A stretch of DNA of 64,000 nucleotides, taken from NCBI GenBank assembly GCA_003554965.1, contig PWHR01000085.1, positions 1 through 64,000 on the forward strand, given 5' to 3'. Shown one piece after another: positions 44,228 through 52,909 of the stretch; the first letter of the stretch is position 1, and the number at the start of each line of letters is the position of its first letter. This stretch comes from Thermoplasmata archaeon (GTDB lineage Archaea > Thermoplasmatota > Thermoplasmata > Halarchaeoplasmatales > Halarchaeoplasmataceae). A program made the position numbers and the translations under genes. The notes below the pieces were generated by a model that saw nothing but the letters and a program-made list of their open reading frames with translations, ran no database searches and was not told where the DNA came from.

Positions 44228-44941
44228 TCACTCGAATACTCTTCTCTGTATCTCTATCAATTCTCTGATGCCTTTTTCAGCTAGATCCAACAGTTGCTGA
44301 TGCTGCTCTCTGGAAAATACTGCCTCCTCTCCAGTAGCCTGTATCTCGATAAAATTGCCTTCGTCGTCCATCACTACGTTCATATCTACATCGGCCTCAG
44401 AATCATCTTCGAAGCACAGGTCTAAAAGAGGTTTTCCACCGACTATACCGACGCTAGTTGCTGCGACCTGTTTATTCATCGGATCTTCATCCAGTTTTCC
44501 CTGATCGAGCATCTTATCAACGGCCAATTTCAAAGCGACCCAAGCACCTGTTATAGATGCCGTCCTGGTTCCACCGTCGGCTTGGATCACGTCGCAGTCT
44601 ATCCAAAGCGTCCTAGGTCCCACCTTGCTCAAGTCTATGCCTGCTCTAAGACTGCGACCTATCAACCGCTGTATCTCTTTTGTTCTACCTCGGGCTCCTC
44701 TTCTCTCCCTTCGGATGCGATCTTCACCGCTACCCGGCAGCATACCATATTTTGCGGTGAGCCAACCGTGATCAGCTTCTTCATCCTGTATCCAAGGAGG
44801 AAGGGACTCTTCCACCATAACCGTACAAATGACTTTCGTTTTACCTGTCTCTATGAGAGCGGATCCCATAGGATTATCCAGATGATTTGGTCGGATGGTA
44901 GTCTTCCTGAGCCCATCGTTAGCTCTGTTTCCTCTCGCCAT
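44228..44941 (-). CDS. rph: RNase PH, bacterial type
   Basis: This 237-residue phosphate-dependent 3'-5' exonuclease trims the tails of precursor RNAs, especially tRNA. It has the bacterial Rph features: LTAKYGMLPGSGEDR, KEIQRLIGRSLRAGIDLSK, LWIDCDVIQADGGTRTASITGAW, ADVDMNVVMDDEGNFIEIQATGEEAVFSR, with no gaps relative to bacterial enzymes. Archaeal exosome subunit Rrp41 lacks these (its core reads EVLQADAGTR and EADMPVA). The arrangement next to rdgB recalls bacterial rph-rdgB pairs, but here the strands differ. Acquisition from bacteria is inferred. Convergent with the helicase gene. Confidence 0.9.
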   Translation of the reverse strand: MARGNRANDGLRKTTIRPNHLDNPMGSALIETGKTKVICTVMVEESLPPWIQDEEADHGWLTAKYGMLPGSGEDRIRRERRGARGRTKEIQRLIGRSLRAGIDLSKVGPRTLWIDCDVIQADGGTRTASITGAWVALKLAVDKMLDQGKLDEDPMNKQVAATSVGIVGGKPLLDLCFEDDSEADVDMNVVMDDEGNFIEIQATGEEAVFSREQHQQLLDLAEKGIRELIEIQRRVFE

Positions 44942-45048
44942 GATTTACACCTTTTATTCTTGATTGATTATGGGGATATAAATGTTAGGTAGGTAGATTT
45001 AATACTATCGGAAAAGTTATTATCCGCACCTTTATTCCTAGAGACGTC

Positions 45049-45672
45049 ATGGAACTTGAATGGAACGAAGTCATAACTAAAGGAGCGGAAGCCGAAGTCT
45101 GGAAAGGGAGATGGAAGGAGCGAGACGTTATAATAAAGAAGAGAGTAAAAAAGGGATACAGGCATCCTCGGTTAGACAATATGATCAGGAAGACTAGAGT
45201 TAGAAAAGAAGCAAAACTTTTGACTGAGGCTAGAAGTCTGGGCGTTCCAGTCCCTGTGATCTATGATCTCGATGAAGTCAAAACCTTGCTGATAATTAAG
45301 TACTTTGAAGGGGAAAGAGTGATGGACTGTATCGAGGAGGGTATAGACGTAGATCTAGAAAAGGTAGGAGAGTACATAGGGAAGTTACACGAGGAAGGTA
45401 TCACTCATGGAGACCTGACTACTTCCAACATTCTGTTCGATGAAAAGAAGAGGAAGCACTGCTTCATCGATTTCAGTCTGGGGGAAGAAGAATCTTCGAA
45501 AGAATTGATGGCCGTCGATCTTCATCTTTTGAGACAGGCTCTTGTAAGCGTACATGATGATCCATTAGAGCTTTTCTCTGAAACTGTAGAAGGCTATAAG
45601 AACTGCTGCAGTTTTCATAATGAAGTTTTAGACTGGATCGAAAAGATAGAAGAAAGAGGAAGATATAGATGA
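45049..45672 (+). CDS. bud32: KEOPS complex kinase/ATPase Bud32
   Basis: This 207-residue small atypical kinase of the KEOPS complex is needed for threonylcarbamoyl (t6A) modification of tRNA. Motifs: TKGAEAEVWKG, VIIKKRVKKGYRHPRLD, catalytic HGDLTTSNILFDE, and FIDFSLG metal site. It lacks the fused Kae1 seen in some euryarchaea; kae1 is not in this window. The stop overlaps the rdgB start. Confidence 0.92.
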   Translation: MELEWNEVITKGAEAEVWKGRWKERDVIIKKRVKKGYRHPRLDNMIRKTRVRKEAKLLTEARSLGVPVPVIYDLDEVKTLLIIKYFEGERVMDCIEEGIDVDLEKVGEYIGKLHEEGITHGDLTTSNILFDEKKRKHCFIDFSLGEEESSKELMAVDLHLLRQALVSVHDDPLELFSETVEGYKNCCSFHNEVLDWIEKIEERGRYR

Positions 45673-46229
45673 TAAGAGATGTTCTAAACGTCGTAACATC
45701 CAACAGAGGGAAGTTCAAAGAATATAAAGAAAAGTTAGAACCCTATTTTGAAGAGATAGATATGATAAATCTGGAATATCCAGAGATACAAGCGGGGACT
45801 CTAGAAGAGGTCGTCCAGTACGCTCTAGAACAGTTGAAGGAACACTCTCCACTCATAATAGATGACAGTGGCCTTTTCATCGAATCTCTTAATGGATTTC
45901 CAGGTATTTATTCAGCCTACGTCATGGATACGATAGGCTGTGATGGAATACTTTCTTTGATGGAAGATGAGAAGGATAGAAGTGCACGATTCCAATGCGT
46001 GATAGGTTATCTTGGGGAGGAAAAAAGATTGTTCAAAGGAGTTTCTGAGGGGACTATCACCGGAGAAAAAAGAGGCTCTAAAGGTTTCGGATACGACCCT
46101 ATTTTTCTTCCTGAAAATTATCAAAGGACCTATGCGGAGATGAAAAGCGAGGAGAAAAATCGGATAAGTCACCGAGGAGCTGCGATGGAAGAATTTTTAG
46201 ACTTCATAAAAATAAAAGACTCATATTGA
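45669..46229 (+). CDS. XTP/dITP diphosphatase (RdgB/HAM1)
   Basis: This 186-residue house-cleaning pyrophosphatase hydrolyses dITP, XTP and related noncanonical triphosphates. Motifs: VVTSNRGKFKEYKEKL, IIDDSGLFIESLNGFPGIYSAYV, GSKGFGYDPIFLPE and NRISHRGAAMEEF. The 3' end, coding for the last residues FIKIKDSY, forms part of a repeat found again after the prolyl oligopeptidase gene. It follows bud32 with a 4-base overlap, a common archaeal arrangement. Confidence 0.93.
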   Translation: MIRDVLNVVTSNRGKFKEYKEKLEPYFEEIDMINLEYPEIQAGTLEEVVQYALEQLKEHSPLIIDDSGLFIESLNGFPGIYSAYVMDTIGCDGILSLMEDEKDRSARFQCVIGYLGEEKRLFKGVSEGTITGEKRGSKGFGYDPIFLPENYQRTYAEMKSEEKNRISHRGAAMEEFLDFIKIKDSY

Positions 46230-46245
46230 GATTTAATCAAATATG
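46204..46245 (+). repeat. direct repeat copy 1 flanking the prolyl oligopeptidase gene
   Basis: The 42-base TCATAAAAA-TAAAAGACT...GAGATTTAATCAAATATG covers the 3' end of rdgB and the ATG of the oligopeptidase gene. It matches 48352-48395 except for about six differences. Confidence 0.75.
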
Positions 46246-48273
46246 GAGAAGAAAATTATGAAGGAAAAAAAGGATCATCGACCACCCGAAACTGAACGCG
46301 GTTCTGCTGTAGATGAATTACACGGCAAAAAGATAAAAGATCCCTATCGATGGCTGGAAGATGACAGCGATAAAGTCGAAGATTGGATCGAAGAGCAGAA
46401 TGATCATACTGAAGATATACTAGACGATTCTATACTTGAAAAGCTTCGACCACACTTCGAACGAGTCGTGGAACATAAGGAATTTGCCACTCCTGTCGCT
46501 AGAGGAGGCCGGTATTTTCAACTCATCAGCGAACCAGAAGAAGATCAGAGAAAATTAGTTGTCCGAGAAGAACCTGGTGGAAAATACGAGGTTCTAGCTG
46601 ATCCCAACGAATTCGAAGGGGTGGTTTCGCTCAACTGGTTCGTTCCAGATCCCGATGGAAACTTTGTAGTTTACGGTACGACGGAAGGAGGTACCGAACT
46701 TTATGATCTGACCGTCCTAGATGTCGATACCCACGAAGAGGTAATGGTGATACCAGATGTCGGTCGCTGTAATGAAGGAGCCGTTGCTTGGCTTGAAGAC
46801 GGTTTTTACTATCAGAGAACAGACATTGAAGATCAACTGGAGAAGGAATTAAGGTTCGTGGAATTGGATGGAGAGGATCATCTTGTGACGGACGACATCC
46901 CCCGAAAAAAGTGGCCCTTGGTGTTCACGGACCAGGAAACTGAAACGACCCTTGTAGGTATAAGCGAGTTGGGTGGTGATACCGAACTTTATCTTTTACA
47001 AGAGGAACTGAAACGCATACTCCCAGAACTTGAAGCCTCTGTAATGCCTCTTTTACATGAAGGAAGATGTTATTTTCTTACCGATCACGAGACGTCCCGA
47101 TGGAAAGTTCTCTCCTGCCCTATTCAAGATCTTAAACATACTTCGATTGAAGAACTCGATACGACCATACCCGAGAGTGATAAAGTCCTTATGGATCTTG
47201 TTCCAGCCAAGAATAGACTTGTAGTTCATAGTTTAAAAGACGCCTCATCCTCGATCTCAGTTCACTCTTTAAAGGGAGAAAAAATCCAGGAAATCGATCT
47301 TCCCTTAGTAGGGATACCGCGGGGTGAATTCAGGGGAAACGACGATAAACTGGAGGCTTACGCTGTGATTCAGAGTTTCAACAGACCACCGGAGATCATC
47401 AAAATAGACGCTAGATCAGGAGGATGGGACTCTATAAACTCAGTTCAGATATCTAACAGGATACCAGAATTAGAGGTAGAAAGGATCTGGATAGAATCCA
47501 CAGACGGAAAAAAGGTCCCTGCCTTTATGACTCATCGAAAAGATCTCACACCGAAAGATTCTCCTACGGTACTTTACGCCTACGGCGGCTTCAGGATCCC
47601 CCTCACTCCGGACTTCAAAGCTGTACTCTTACTTTTCTTGAAAGCCGGCGGTGTATGGGTGCAGGCATGCCTGAGAGGTGGTCTCGAGTTCGGTGAGGAC
47701 TGGCACGAAGCGGGTATGCGTGAAAACAAACAGCAGGTCTTCGACGATTATTACTCCGTAGCTGAACATCTCATCGAGACAGGGATCACGAGTGAGGACA
47801 ATCTGGCAGCTTGGGGAGGATCTAATGGAGGTCTATTGGTAGCTACAGCCATAACACAAAGACCGGATCTGTTCGCGAGTGCGATCTGTGCTGTTCCTCT
47901 TACAGATATGCTGCGCTTCCACAAAACTTTACTAGGCTCCACTTGGACTAAAGAGTACGGCTCACCCGAGGACCCCGATGACTTTGAATGGTTGAAAGAA
48001 TATTCTCCATATCACAATATAGAAAAGAGGGAATATCCTCCTACGTTGATACGCACCGCTGTCGGAGACACGAGGGTTGATCCCGCACATGCTAGAAAAT
48101 TCGCTGCACGCATGCAGAAGAATCAAGAAGGAGAAGCACCTATCTGTTTATGGACAGAGACCGACACTGGACACGGATTAGGTAAGCCTACATCGATGAT
48201 CGTGGAGCAGGCTATTCACGAGTTCGGTTTCCTGTTCGACCGACTCGATGTGAATACAAAAAAACTAGGATGA
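46243..48273 (+). CDS. prolyl oligopeptidase (S9A family)
   Basis: This 676-residue cytosolic serine peptidase cleaves short peptides after proline. A seven-bladed beta-propeller occupies about residues 75-400. The C-terminal alpha/beta hydrolase has the Ser motif AWGGSNGGLL (about residues 522-531), Asp in AVGDTRVDPAHARKF and His in TDTGHGLGKPT. The N-terminal DPYRWLEDD pattern is typical. Members are much commoner in bacteria than archaea. The gene is bracketed by 42-44 base direct repeats, suggesting later insertion between rdgB and the KaiC-like gene. Confidence 0.92.
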   Translation: MEKKIMKEKKDHRPPETERGSAVDELHGKKIKDPYRWLEDDSDKVEDWIEEQNDHTEDILDDSILEKLRPHFERVVEHKEFATPVARGGRYFQLISEPEEDQRKLVVREEPGGKYEVLADPNEFEGVVSLNWFVPDPDGNFVVYGTTEGGTELYDLTVLDVDTHEEVMVIPDVGRCNEGAVAWLEDGFYYQRTDIEDQLEKELRFVELDGEDHLVTDDIPRKKWPLVFTDQETETTLVGISELGGDTELYLLQEELKRILPELEASVMPLLHEGRCYFLTDHETSRWKVLSCPIQDLKHTSIEELDTTIPESDKVLMDLVPAKNRLVVHSLKDASSSISVHSLKGEKIQEIDLPLVGIPRGEFRGNDDKLEAYAVIQSFNRPPEIIKIDARSGGWDSINSVQISNRIPELEVERIWIESTDGKKVPAFMTHRKDLTPKDSPTVLYAYGGFRIPLTPDFKAVLLLFLKAGGVWVQACLRGGLEFGEDWHEAGMRENKQQVFDDYYSVAEHLIETGITSEDNLAAWGGSNGGLLVATAITQRPDLFASAICAVPLTDMLRFHKTLLGSTWTKEYGSPEDPDDFEWLKEYSPYHNIEKREYPPTLIRTAVGDTRVDPAHARKFAARMQKNQEGEAPICLWTETDTGHGLGKPTSMIVEQAIHEFGFLFDRLDVNTKKLG

Positions 48274-48351
48274 TCCCTGAAAGCACTTCAGATCATTTAT
48301 TTTATCTGTACATTTAGGGGAATCCGTTCCTTCTACATCGGCGGTTCGAAC

Positions 48352-48395
48352 TCATAAAAAACAAAAGACTGATTTTTGAGATTTAATCAGATATG
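48352..48395 (+). repeat. direct repeat copy 2 flanking the prolyl oligopeptidase gene
   Basis: This 44-base copy of the repeat at 46204-46245 lies after the oligopeptidase stop and includes the last codons and stop (TTA at 48383-48385 on plus) of the minus-strand KaiC-like gene. It looks like a residue of the former rdgB 3' end. Confidence 0.75.
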
Positions 48396-49087
48396 ACTCT
48401 TGTTACCTGAAATCTTTCTCCATCGAAGAGAAGAGTGAAATAAGATGTCTCGTGAGCTGTTGATCTCATCTTATCGATCGCCAAGTACCTTCGGGTTTCC
48501 ACTTTATCAAGCCTTTCTTTGCTCAGTATGATCGTTCCATCTGCTAAAAATTCCTCCTCTCTCAAGGTCTCTTTAACACGAGCCCTTTCCGTGAGCAGGA
48601 AAGAAGTTAGTCCATGAAAATCTCTCAACCACTCGAAAATATGGAAAAGGGTTTCTCTCCTATCTTCCACTTTAGAGATCATCTCTAAAGTAGTGAGAGA
48701 GTCCAGGACCAATAACTCGTAATCGGTAGTAGCCCGGATATTCTCCACGTATCTCTTGAAAACTTCGATCCAATCTCCAGGATCTGGATCCAATGTCTCT
48801 CTGAGGTAACTAGCATCGACGATGGTGATCTTCTCCTCCACATCTGCAGGATCCATGTTCATAGCCCTGAACTGATCGGTCAGACTTTCGCGGCTCTGCT
48901 GGAACGAAATATAGAGCCCCTTGATACCGTTTTTCAGAGCATTGTGATACAAAACGCTGTAGCTTAGAGATGATTTGTATGTTCCCGGATTACCGGATAC
49001 CAAGATCACGTGTCCTTCAGGTATGCCACCAGACATCTGTTCATCTAGATTATTGATATACGTTTTTATCCTATCTTTTTCGGTCAT
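48383..49087 (-). CDS. KaiC-like/RadA-superfamily ATPase
   Basis: This 234-residue single-domain protein has N-terminal LDEQMSGGIPEGHVILV, a variant Walker A GNPGTYKSSLSYS (Tyr in place of the usual Gly before Lys), and Walker B LLVLDSLTTLEM. It belongs to the same broad archaeal KaiC-like family as the gene at 2115. It overlaps the M29 aminopeptidase gene by 4 bases, so the two are cotranscribed. The biological role is unknown. Confidence 0.8.
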   Translation of the reverse strand: MTEKDRIKTYINNLDEQMSGGIPEGHVILVSGNPGTYKSSLSYSVLYHNALKNGIKGLYISFQQSRESLTDQFRAMNMDPADVEEKITIVDASYLRETLDPDPGDWIEVFKRYVENIRATTDYELLVLDSLTTLEMISKVEDRRETLFHIFEWLRDFHGLTSFLLTERARVKETLREEEFLADGTIILSKERLDKVETRRYLAIDKMRSTAHETSYFTLLFDGERFQVTRVISD

Positions 49088-50181
49088 ATTATATGCTCTC
49101 CTTCTTCGATTATCAATCTGTCATCTATCCTTACGGAGGGTTCCATCATGACGAGGTCCCAGTGCAGGGTTGACTCGTTTTCACCCCCGAAACTGCGGTT
49201 CTCCCCCAGTGCTATATGGATGCTCCCTATCATCTTTTCATCTGTTATCGTGTAACCGATAGCTTTATCGACTTTAGGATTTATACCGATACCGAATTCG
49301 CCTATCCTCTCATTTTCACCCTGCGAGTATTCTAGCACGTCATGGAACACGTCCTCGTTCCTATCTGCTTCAACCTCCTTTATTTTACCGTCTTCAAATC
49401 TAGCTTTTATACCTTCTATCTTGTTTCCTTTGTAGTATGCTAGATCAAAAAATACCTCTCCGCAGGCGCTATCCTCTACAGGGGCGCAATACACTTCTCC
49501 TGCTGGAAGATTGTTTCCAAGATCCTCCTGCTCGATGTCCTCTTGAGAGATCACGCCATCATCCACTATAATTTTTCTGTCTATTATGGAAAATTTTAGA
49601 TCGGTACCTTTATCAGAAGTGACGTGGATTACTTCACCCTTTCTGAGTTCATCCGCTATGTTATCACCTTTCTCTTTCAATCTATCATAATCAGTATTAA
49701 TCGCTTCCCAAAACATCTTTTTGAACTTTTTGAAACTTATACCGTACATATCCGCTTTTTCTTTGGTCGGATATCCTATCCCTGTCCATCTGATCTTACC
49801 TTCTTGAAACTTATCGTTGATTTTCTTTTTACCCTTTCTTCTCGCACCTATCTTTTTTTCAGGTAATTGATATAATATCCTTGGATCCTTTCGATGATCA
49901 ATGCCTATAACTCCGTCTATGTCCTCCATCCACTTAAGATAGTGCTCTGGTGTCTTTTTAAGATGTTCTGTGCCAACTTCTTCTATGATCATACTTTCCA
50001 AACTGTCAGAGTTGCACTTGATAACCGGAAAGGCACCTTTTTTCCTCACGTGAAGTGCCAAATGTTCTATGAAATCAAAATGGAACGGAGCTCCGTTTAT
50101 CTGTATGACCTCATCCTCCTTAACGTTCATACAGGTTTCAACCACTTTTTGAGCGACTTCTTCCAAGTTCACATCCTTCAT
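49084..50181 (-). CDS. M29-family metal-dependent aminopeptidase
   Basis: This 365-residue protein matches thermophilic-type M29 aminopeptidases (AmpS/PepS). Metal-site segments are NLPAGEVYCAPVEDSACGEV (Glu about residue 227), GEFGIGINPKV (Glu about 295) and ESTLHWDLVMM with His and Asp near residue 342. It releases N-terminal amino acids from peptides in the cytosol. It is upstream of, and overlaps with, the KaiC-like gene. Confidence 0.88.
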   Translation of the reverse strand: MKDVNLEEVAQKVVETCMNVKEDEVIQINGAPFHFDFIEHLALHVRKKGAFPVIKCNSDSLESMIIEEVGTEHLKKTPEHYLKWMEDIDGVIGIDHRKDPRILYQLPEKKIGARRKGKKKINDKFQEGKIRWTGIGYPTKEKADMYGISFKKFKKMFWEAINTDYDRLKEKGDNIADELRKGEVIHVTSDKGTDLKFSIIDRKIIVDDGVISQEDIEQEDLGNNLPAGEVYCAPVEDSACGEVFFDLAYYKGNKIEGIKARFEDGKIKEVEADRNEDVFHDVLEYSQGENERIGEFGIGINPKVDKAIGYTITDEKMIGSIHIALGENRSFGGENESTLHWDLVMMEPSVRIDDRLIIEEGEHII

Positions 50182-50231
50182 CGGGATCGTTATTCAATTC
50201 CTGTGGAGGTAAATAACATTTTGGTACTTCC

Positions 50232-50867
50232 TCACCCATGCATCTTTTTCTTTACAATTTCAGCTATCTGTGAGGGTTTCATGACGACTTCATCAGCCTC
50301 AAGTACTTCGTCGCCTCCATATCCGTATCTTGCTCCTATACTCAGTATGTCAGCTTCTTCCGCGGCTTCGATATCGTGATACCTGTCTCCAACCATCGCC
50401 GCAGCATCTGGTTCGTATTCTTCCAATAGTTCCTTTATATGATCAGACTTTGATTTCCCATCAGTATAACTTTTTATGGATAAAAATATATCATCTATAG
50501 ATGTAGTGCTCAATACGATTTTTATGTAATCCTCTCTTCCGTTCGAACACACGGCGAGATCACATCCTAACTCTTTCAAATCTTTAAGCATCTTCTTTAC
50601 ATCAAGATAGAGCTCACCTTTCATAGGGATCATCTCGGCCTCGTTTTTAGCGATCTCTTTCTTTATCTCATCAAATCGATCCTTTTTTCCCTCTGGCGTG
50701 AGATTACGGATTATCTTATCGGTTGGTTCTCCGAACTGTTGAAGTATGTCCTCTTCGGTGAGTTCTATACCGAACTTGGAAAATGCCTTTTTTAGAGCTG
50801 GAACACTGACTTCTTCGGTCTTGTACAGGGTTCCATCCAGGTCAAAGATCACGAGTATTCTTTGCAA
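50232..50867 (-). CDS. HAD-superfamily phosphatase
   Basis: This 211-residue phosphoglycolate phosphatase-like enzyme has motif I IFDLDGTLYKT (residues 7-17), motif II Ser/Thr in AVCSNG, motif III Lys near residue 140, and motif IV MVGDRYHDIEAA. A four-helix cap lies between motifs I and II. The substrate is unknown. It is 10 bases downstream of the TtuA-like gene on the same strand. Confidence 0.85.
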   Translation of the reverse strand: MQRILVIFDLDGTLYKTEEVSVPALKKAFSKFGIELTEEDILQQFGEPTDKIIRNLTPEGKKDRFDEIKKEIAKNEAEMIPMKGELYLDVKKMLKDLKELGCDLAVCSNGREDYIKIVLSTTSIDDIFLSIKSYTDGKSKSDHIKELLEEYEPDAAAMVGDRYHDIEAAEEADILSIGARYGYGGDEVLEADEVVMKPSQIAEIVKKKMHG

Positions 50868-50877
50868 CTATTCCACC

Positions 50878-51810
50878 TCATAATCTGTTCTCTATCTTCT
50901 CCAATATCTGACAGGCTTTACATCTTTCGTTCATAGCGGGTTCACCGCATTCAGTACACTTTTCTAAACTCTTACCTTCCTCATATTCCTCTCGGAGTGG
51001 ATCTTTTATCTTATCGTGTGAGCTCAGAATGGAATATTTAACCCCTGGAGTATTATCATCCAACTGGCCTATAACTTCTCTGTAAAGGCCTCTCAACGCC
51101 GTGTCTGCGTAGGGACATTCCTGCTCGTGAGTTTCCATCCCCGAGATCAAAGCGTAGAGATAGGTCTCTTTCTCCGAGACCTTTTGGAGTGGATTTATCC
51201 GTGGTACTAGTCCTTCTTTTACGTTGTCATGTGGGGCTATACGGATCATCTTTTTCATATCGGATCTGCAGAAGTTCATCAGGATCGTTTGCGCGGTATC
51301 GTCGAGATTTATCCCGGTCGCGAGGACATCTAGGTCCTCCTCTTTAGCTACGCTGTTCATCAACCATCTCCTCAACACTCCACATACGGAACACGGTTTT
51401 CCTCCAGAGATATCTTCCGTCTCCATCATCTCATCTAGAGGATAGTTGAATTCATCTTCGAACGAGACTATGCGGTAATCGATGTTTCTCTTTTCGTATT
51501 CTTTTTTCGCTATCTGAAGGCTCTTCGGTCTGTATCCCTTGATACCCTCATCGATGGTGATACCGAATACTCTGCTGTCTCTCCTCTCCTCGATTATCTC
51601 GTGGATCATCTTCAGTGCCACTATACTGTCTTTCCCCCCTGATACCGCGACCCCTATATCTTTTCCTCGTTCAAGGTCCAGTTGCTTCCTGAATTCCTTG
51701 AACACCTTTGTTTCGAAGAAATCCTTGAAGTGTTTCTGGCATAGATCTTCACCGCTGTATCTGATGTGCGTTATGGAAGGTTCTTCGCATCGGCTGCATC
51801 CTCTTTTCAT
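50878..51810 (-). CDS. TtuA/NcsA-family tRNA 2-thiolation enzyme
   Basis: This 310-residue PP-loop sulfurtransferase has an N-terminal zinc finger CSRCE...DLCQKHF, the PP-loop VAVSGGKDSIVALK (about residues 52-65), the catalytic Cys motif KPCSVCGVLRRWLMN (about 135-149) that with C-terminal residues binds 4Fe-4S in homologues, a second Cys at FCRSDMKK, and a C-terminal zinc finger CTECGEPAMNERCKAC. It makes 2-thiouridine derivatives in tRNA, either at position 54 (TtuA) or at wobble 34 (NcsA); the family alone cannot decide. Confidence 0.88.
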   Translation of the reverse strand: MKRGCSRCEEPSITHIRYSGEDLCQKHFKDFFETKVFKEFRKQLDLERGKDIGVAVSGGKDSIVALKMIHEIIEERRDSRVFGITIDEGIKGYRPKSLQIAKKEYEKRNIDYRIVSFEDEFNYPLDEMMETEDISGGKPCSVCGVLRRWLMNSVAKEEDLDVLATGINLDDTAQTILMNFCRSDMKKMIRIAPHDNVKEGLVPRINPLQKVSEKETYLYALISGMETHEQECPYADTALRGLYREVIGQLDDNTPGVKYSILSSHDKIKDPLREEYEEGKSLEKCTECGEPAMNERCKACQILEKIENRL

Positions 51811-52003
51811 CGTGAAGAGTTTTGACTGCTGATATAAAAATCATTTGTGCGGAGTGCGTGAAAAAGTTGCTCTCTTTATAAATCAACCTAAATCAACATT
51901 CTATACAAAAAGAAGAAACTTAAGCAACTCGAAAGGCTTTTTCGCCCTCATCTCCCATCAACGTTAATAAAGAGCTTTACATAGCGGTAAAACAGGAGAT
52001 AAT

Positions 52004-52423
52004 ATGGAATACAACATAGAAGGGAACGTATTGGTGGCTAAGCTGGACGATGGTATGGACCTGTTCGAAGCGCTGGAGAATATAATGGATGAAATCGAAC
52101 AGGATTCCGCCGCAGTCGTCAGCGGTATAGGCATGATAAGAGACTTCAAGACTGGCTTCTACGACAAGGAAACGGGGACCTACGATTGGATGGAAGTGAG
52201 CGAACCTAAAGAACTCCTATCTTTAAAAGGCAGCATTACGGAGGAAGGCAGCATGCATCTTCATGTTGAAGCCGCTGGAAAAGACCATGATGTGTTCGGA
52301 GGGCACCTTGAAGGAGGCGAGGTTTACAATGTTGTGGAACTCACCATGCTGGTTTTCAACGATCTTGAACTCAAGAGAGTTATGGATGAGGAATTGGACA
52401 CGGAACTTCTCTCCGTGAGGTGA
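52004..52423 (+). CDS. PPC (DUF296) domain protein
   Basis: This 139-residue small trimeric PPC-domain protein resembles those linked in plants to AT-hook DNA-binding proteins. The conserved Gly/His-rich core reads AAVVSGIGMIRDFKTGFYD and SMHLHVEAAGKDHDVFGGHLEGGEV, with His residues that can bind metal. A role in archaea is not established. GGAGAT ends 4 bases before the ATG. The GTGAGGTGA at its 3' end acts as ribosome site for the archease gene. Confidence 0.85.
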   Translation: MEYNIEGNVLVAKLDDGMDLFEALENIMDEIEQDSAAVVSGIGMIRDFKTGFYDKETGTYDWMEVSEPKELLSLKGSITEEGSMHLHVEAAGKDHDVFGGHLEGGEVYNVVELTMLVFNDLELKRVMDEELDTELLSVR

Positions 52424-52427
52424 GATC

Positions 52428-52841
52428 ATCCCCTACGAACTTTTCGATCATACCGCCGACATAGGCATAAAAGCGGTAGGTGAAGACCTCGAAGGAGCCT
52501 TCGAAGAAACCGCTGAAGGCATGTTCAGCATAATCACCGATTTGTCTTTAGTGGAGGAAAAAGAGGAATACGAGTTCGAAGTGGAAGAAGAGGATATAGA
52601 GAGTCTTCTGGTTCAGTTCTTATCCGAGTTGATATATATTCACGAAGTCCACAACATGGTTTTCAAGAATTTCAAAGTTAACATTGATGAGTCAGAGGAG
52701 AAAAAACTACTGAAGACTAAAGCTATAGGTGAAGAGATTGATCTAGAAAAGCACGATATGGATACCGCGGTAAAAGCGGTGTCTTACCATGAATTGTCCA
52801 TAGACCTAAAGGGCGAGATAAAGATAATCTTAGATATTTGA
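52428..52841 (+). CDS. archease, apparent ATC start
   Basis: This 137-residue protein activates the RNA ligase RtcB. The N-terminal PYELFDHTADIGIKAVG is the hallmark that normally follows the initiator Met, and the C-terminal AVSYHELSIDL is conserved. The reading frame, from the stop TGA at 52416-52418, holds no ATG, GTG or TTG before this motif: it reads GGT GAG ATC ATC CCC. The second ATC (52428) occupies the Met position, and GAGGTGA (52417-52423) lies 4 bases before it. The first standard start (52521) would delete the archease hallmark. So an ATC start is the best reading; a sequencing error is the alternative. Confidence 0.85.
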   Translation: MPYELFDHTADIGIKAVGEDLEGAFEETAEGMFSIITDLSLVEEKEEYEFEVEEEDIESLLVQFLSELIYIHEVHNMVFKNFKVNIDESEEKKLLKTKAIGEEIDLEKHDMDTAVKAVSYHELSIDLKGEIKIILDI

Positions 52842-52909
52842 ATCAACTTTCACCGACCTCCCTAAAGAAGATTAATAAAGGACATGGTTGTAGGTAGGAG
52901 TGCGATAAA

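Noticed and set aside
44228-44941. Annotating the RNase PH-fold protein as exosome subunit Rrp41
   Set aside because: Conserved blocks match bacterial RNase PH better than archaeal Rrp41, so the latter name would mislead.
46243-48273. An insertion sequence or composite transposon carrying the prolyl oligopeptidase gene
   Set aside because: The direct repeats are long and gene-derived, and no transposase or terminal inverted repeats are present.
48330-48352. GGCGGTTCGAACTC resembling a tRNA T arm after the prolyl oligopeptidase gene
   Set aside because: No acceptor, D or anticodon arm can be built around it; the T stem would not pair. A chance match is likely, though a degraded tRNA remnant is not excluded.
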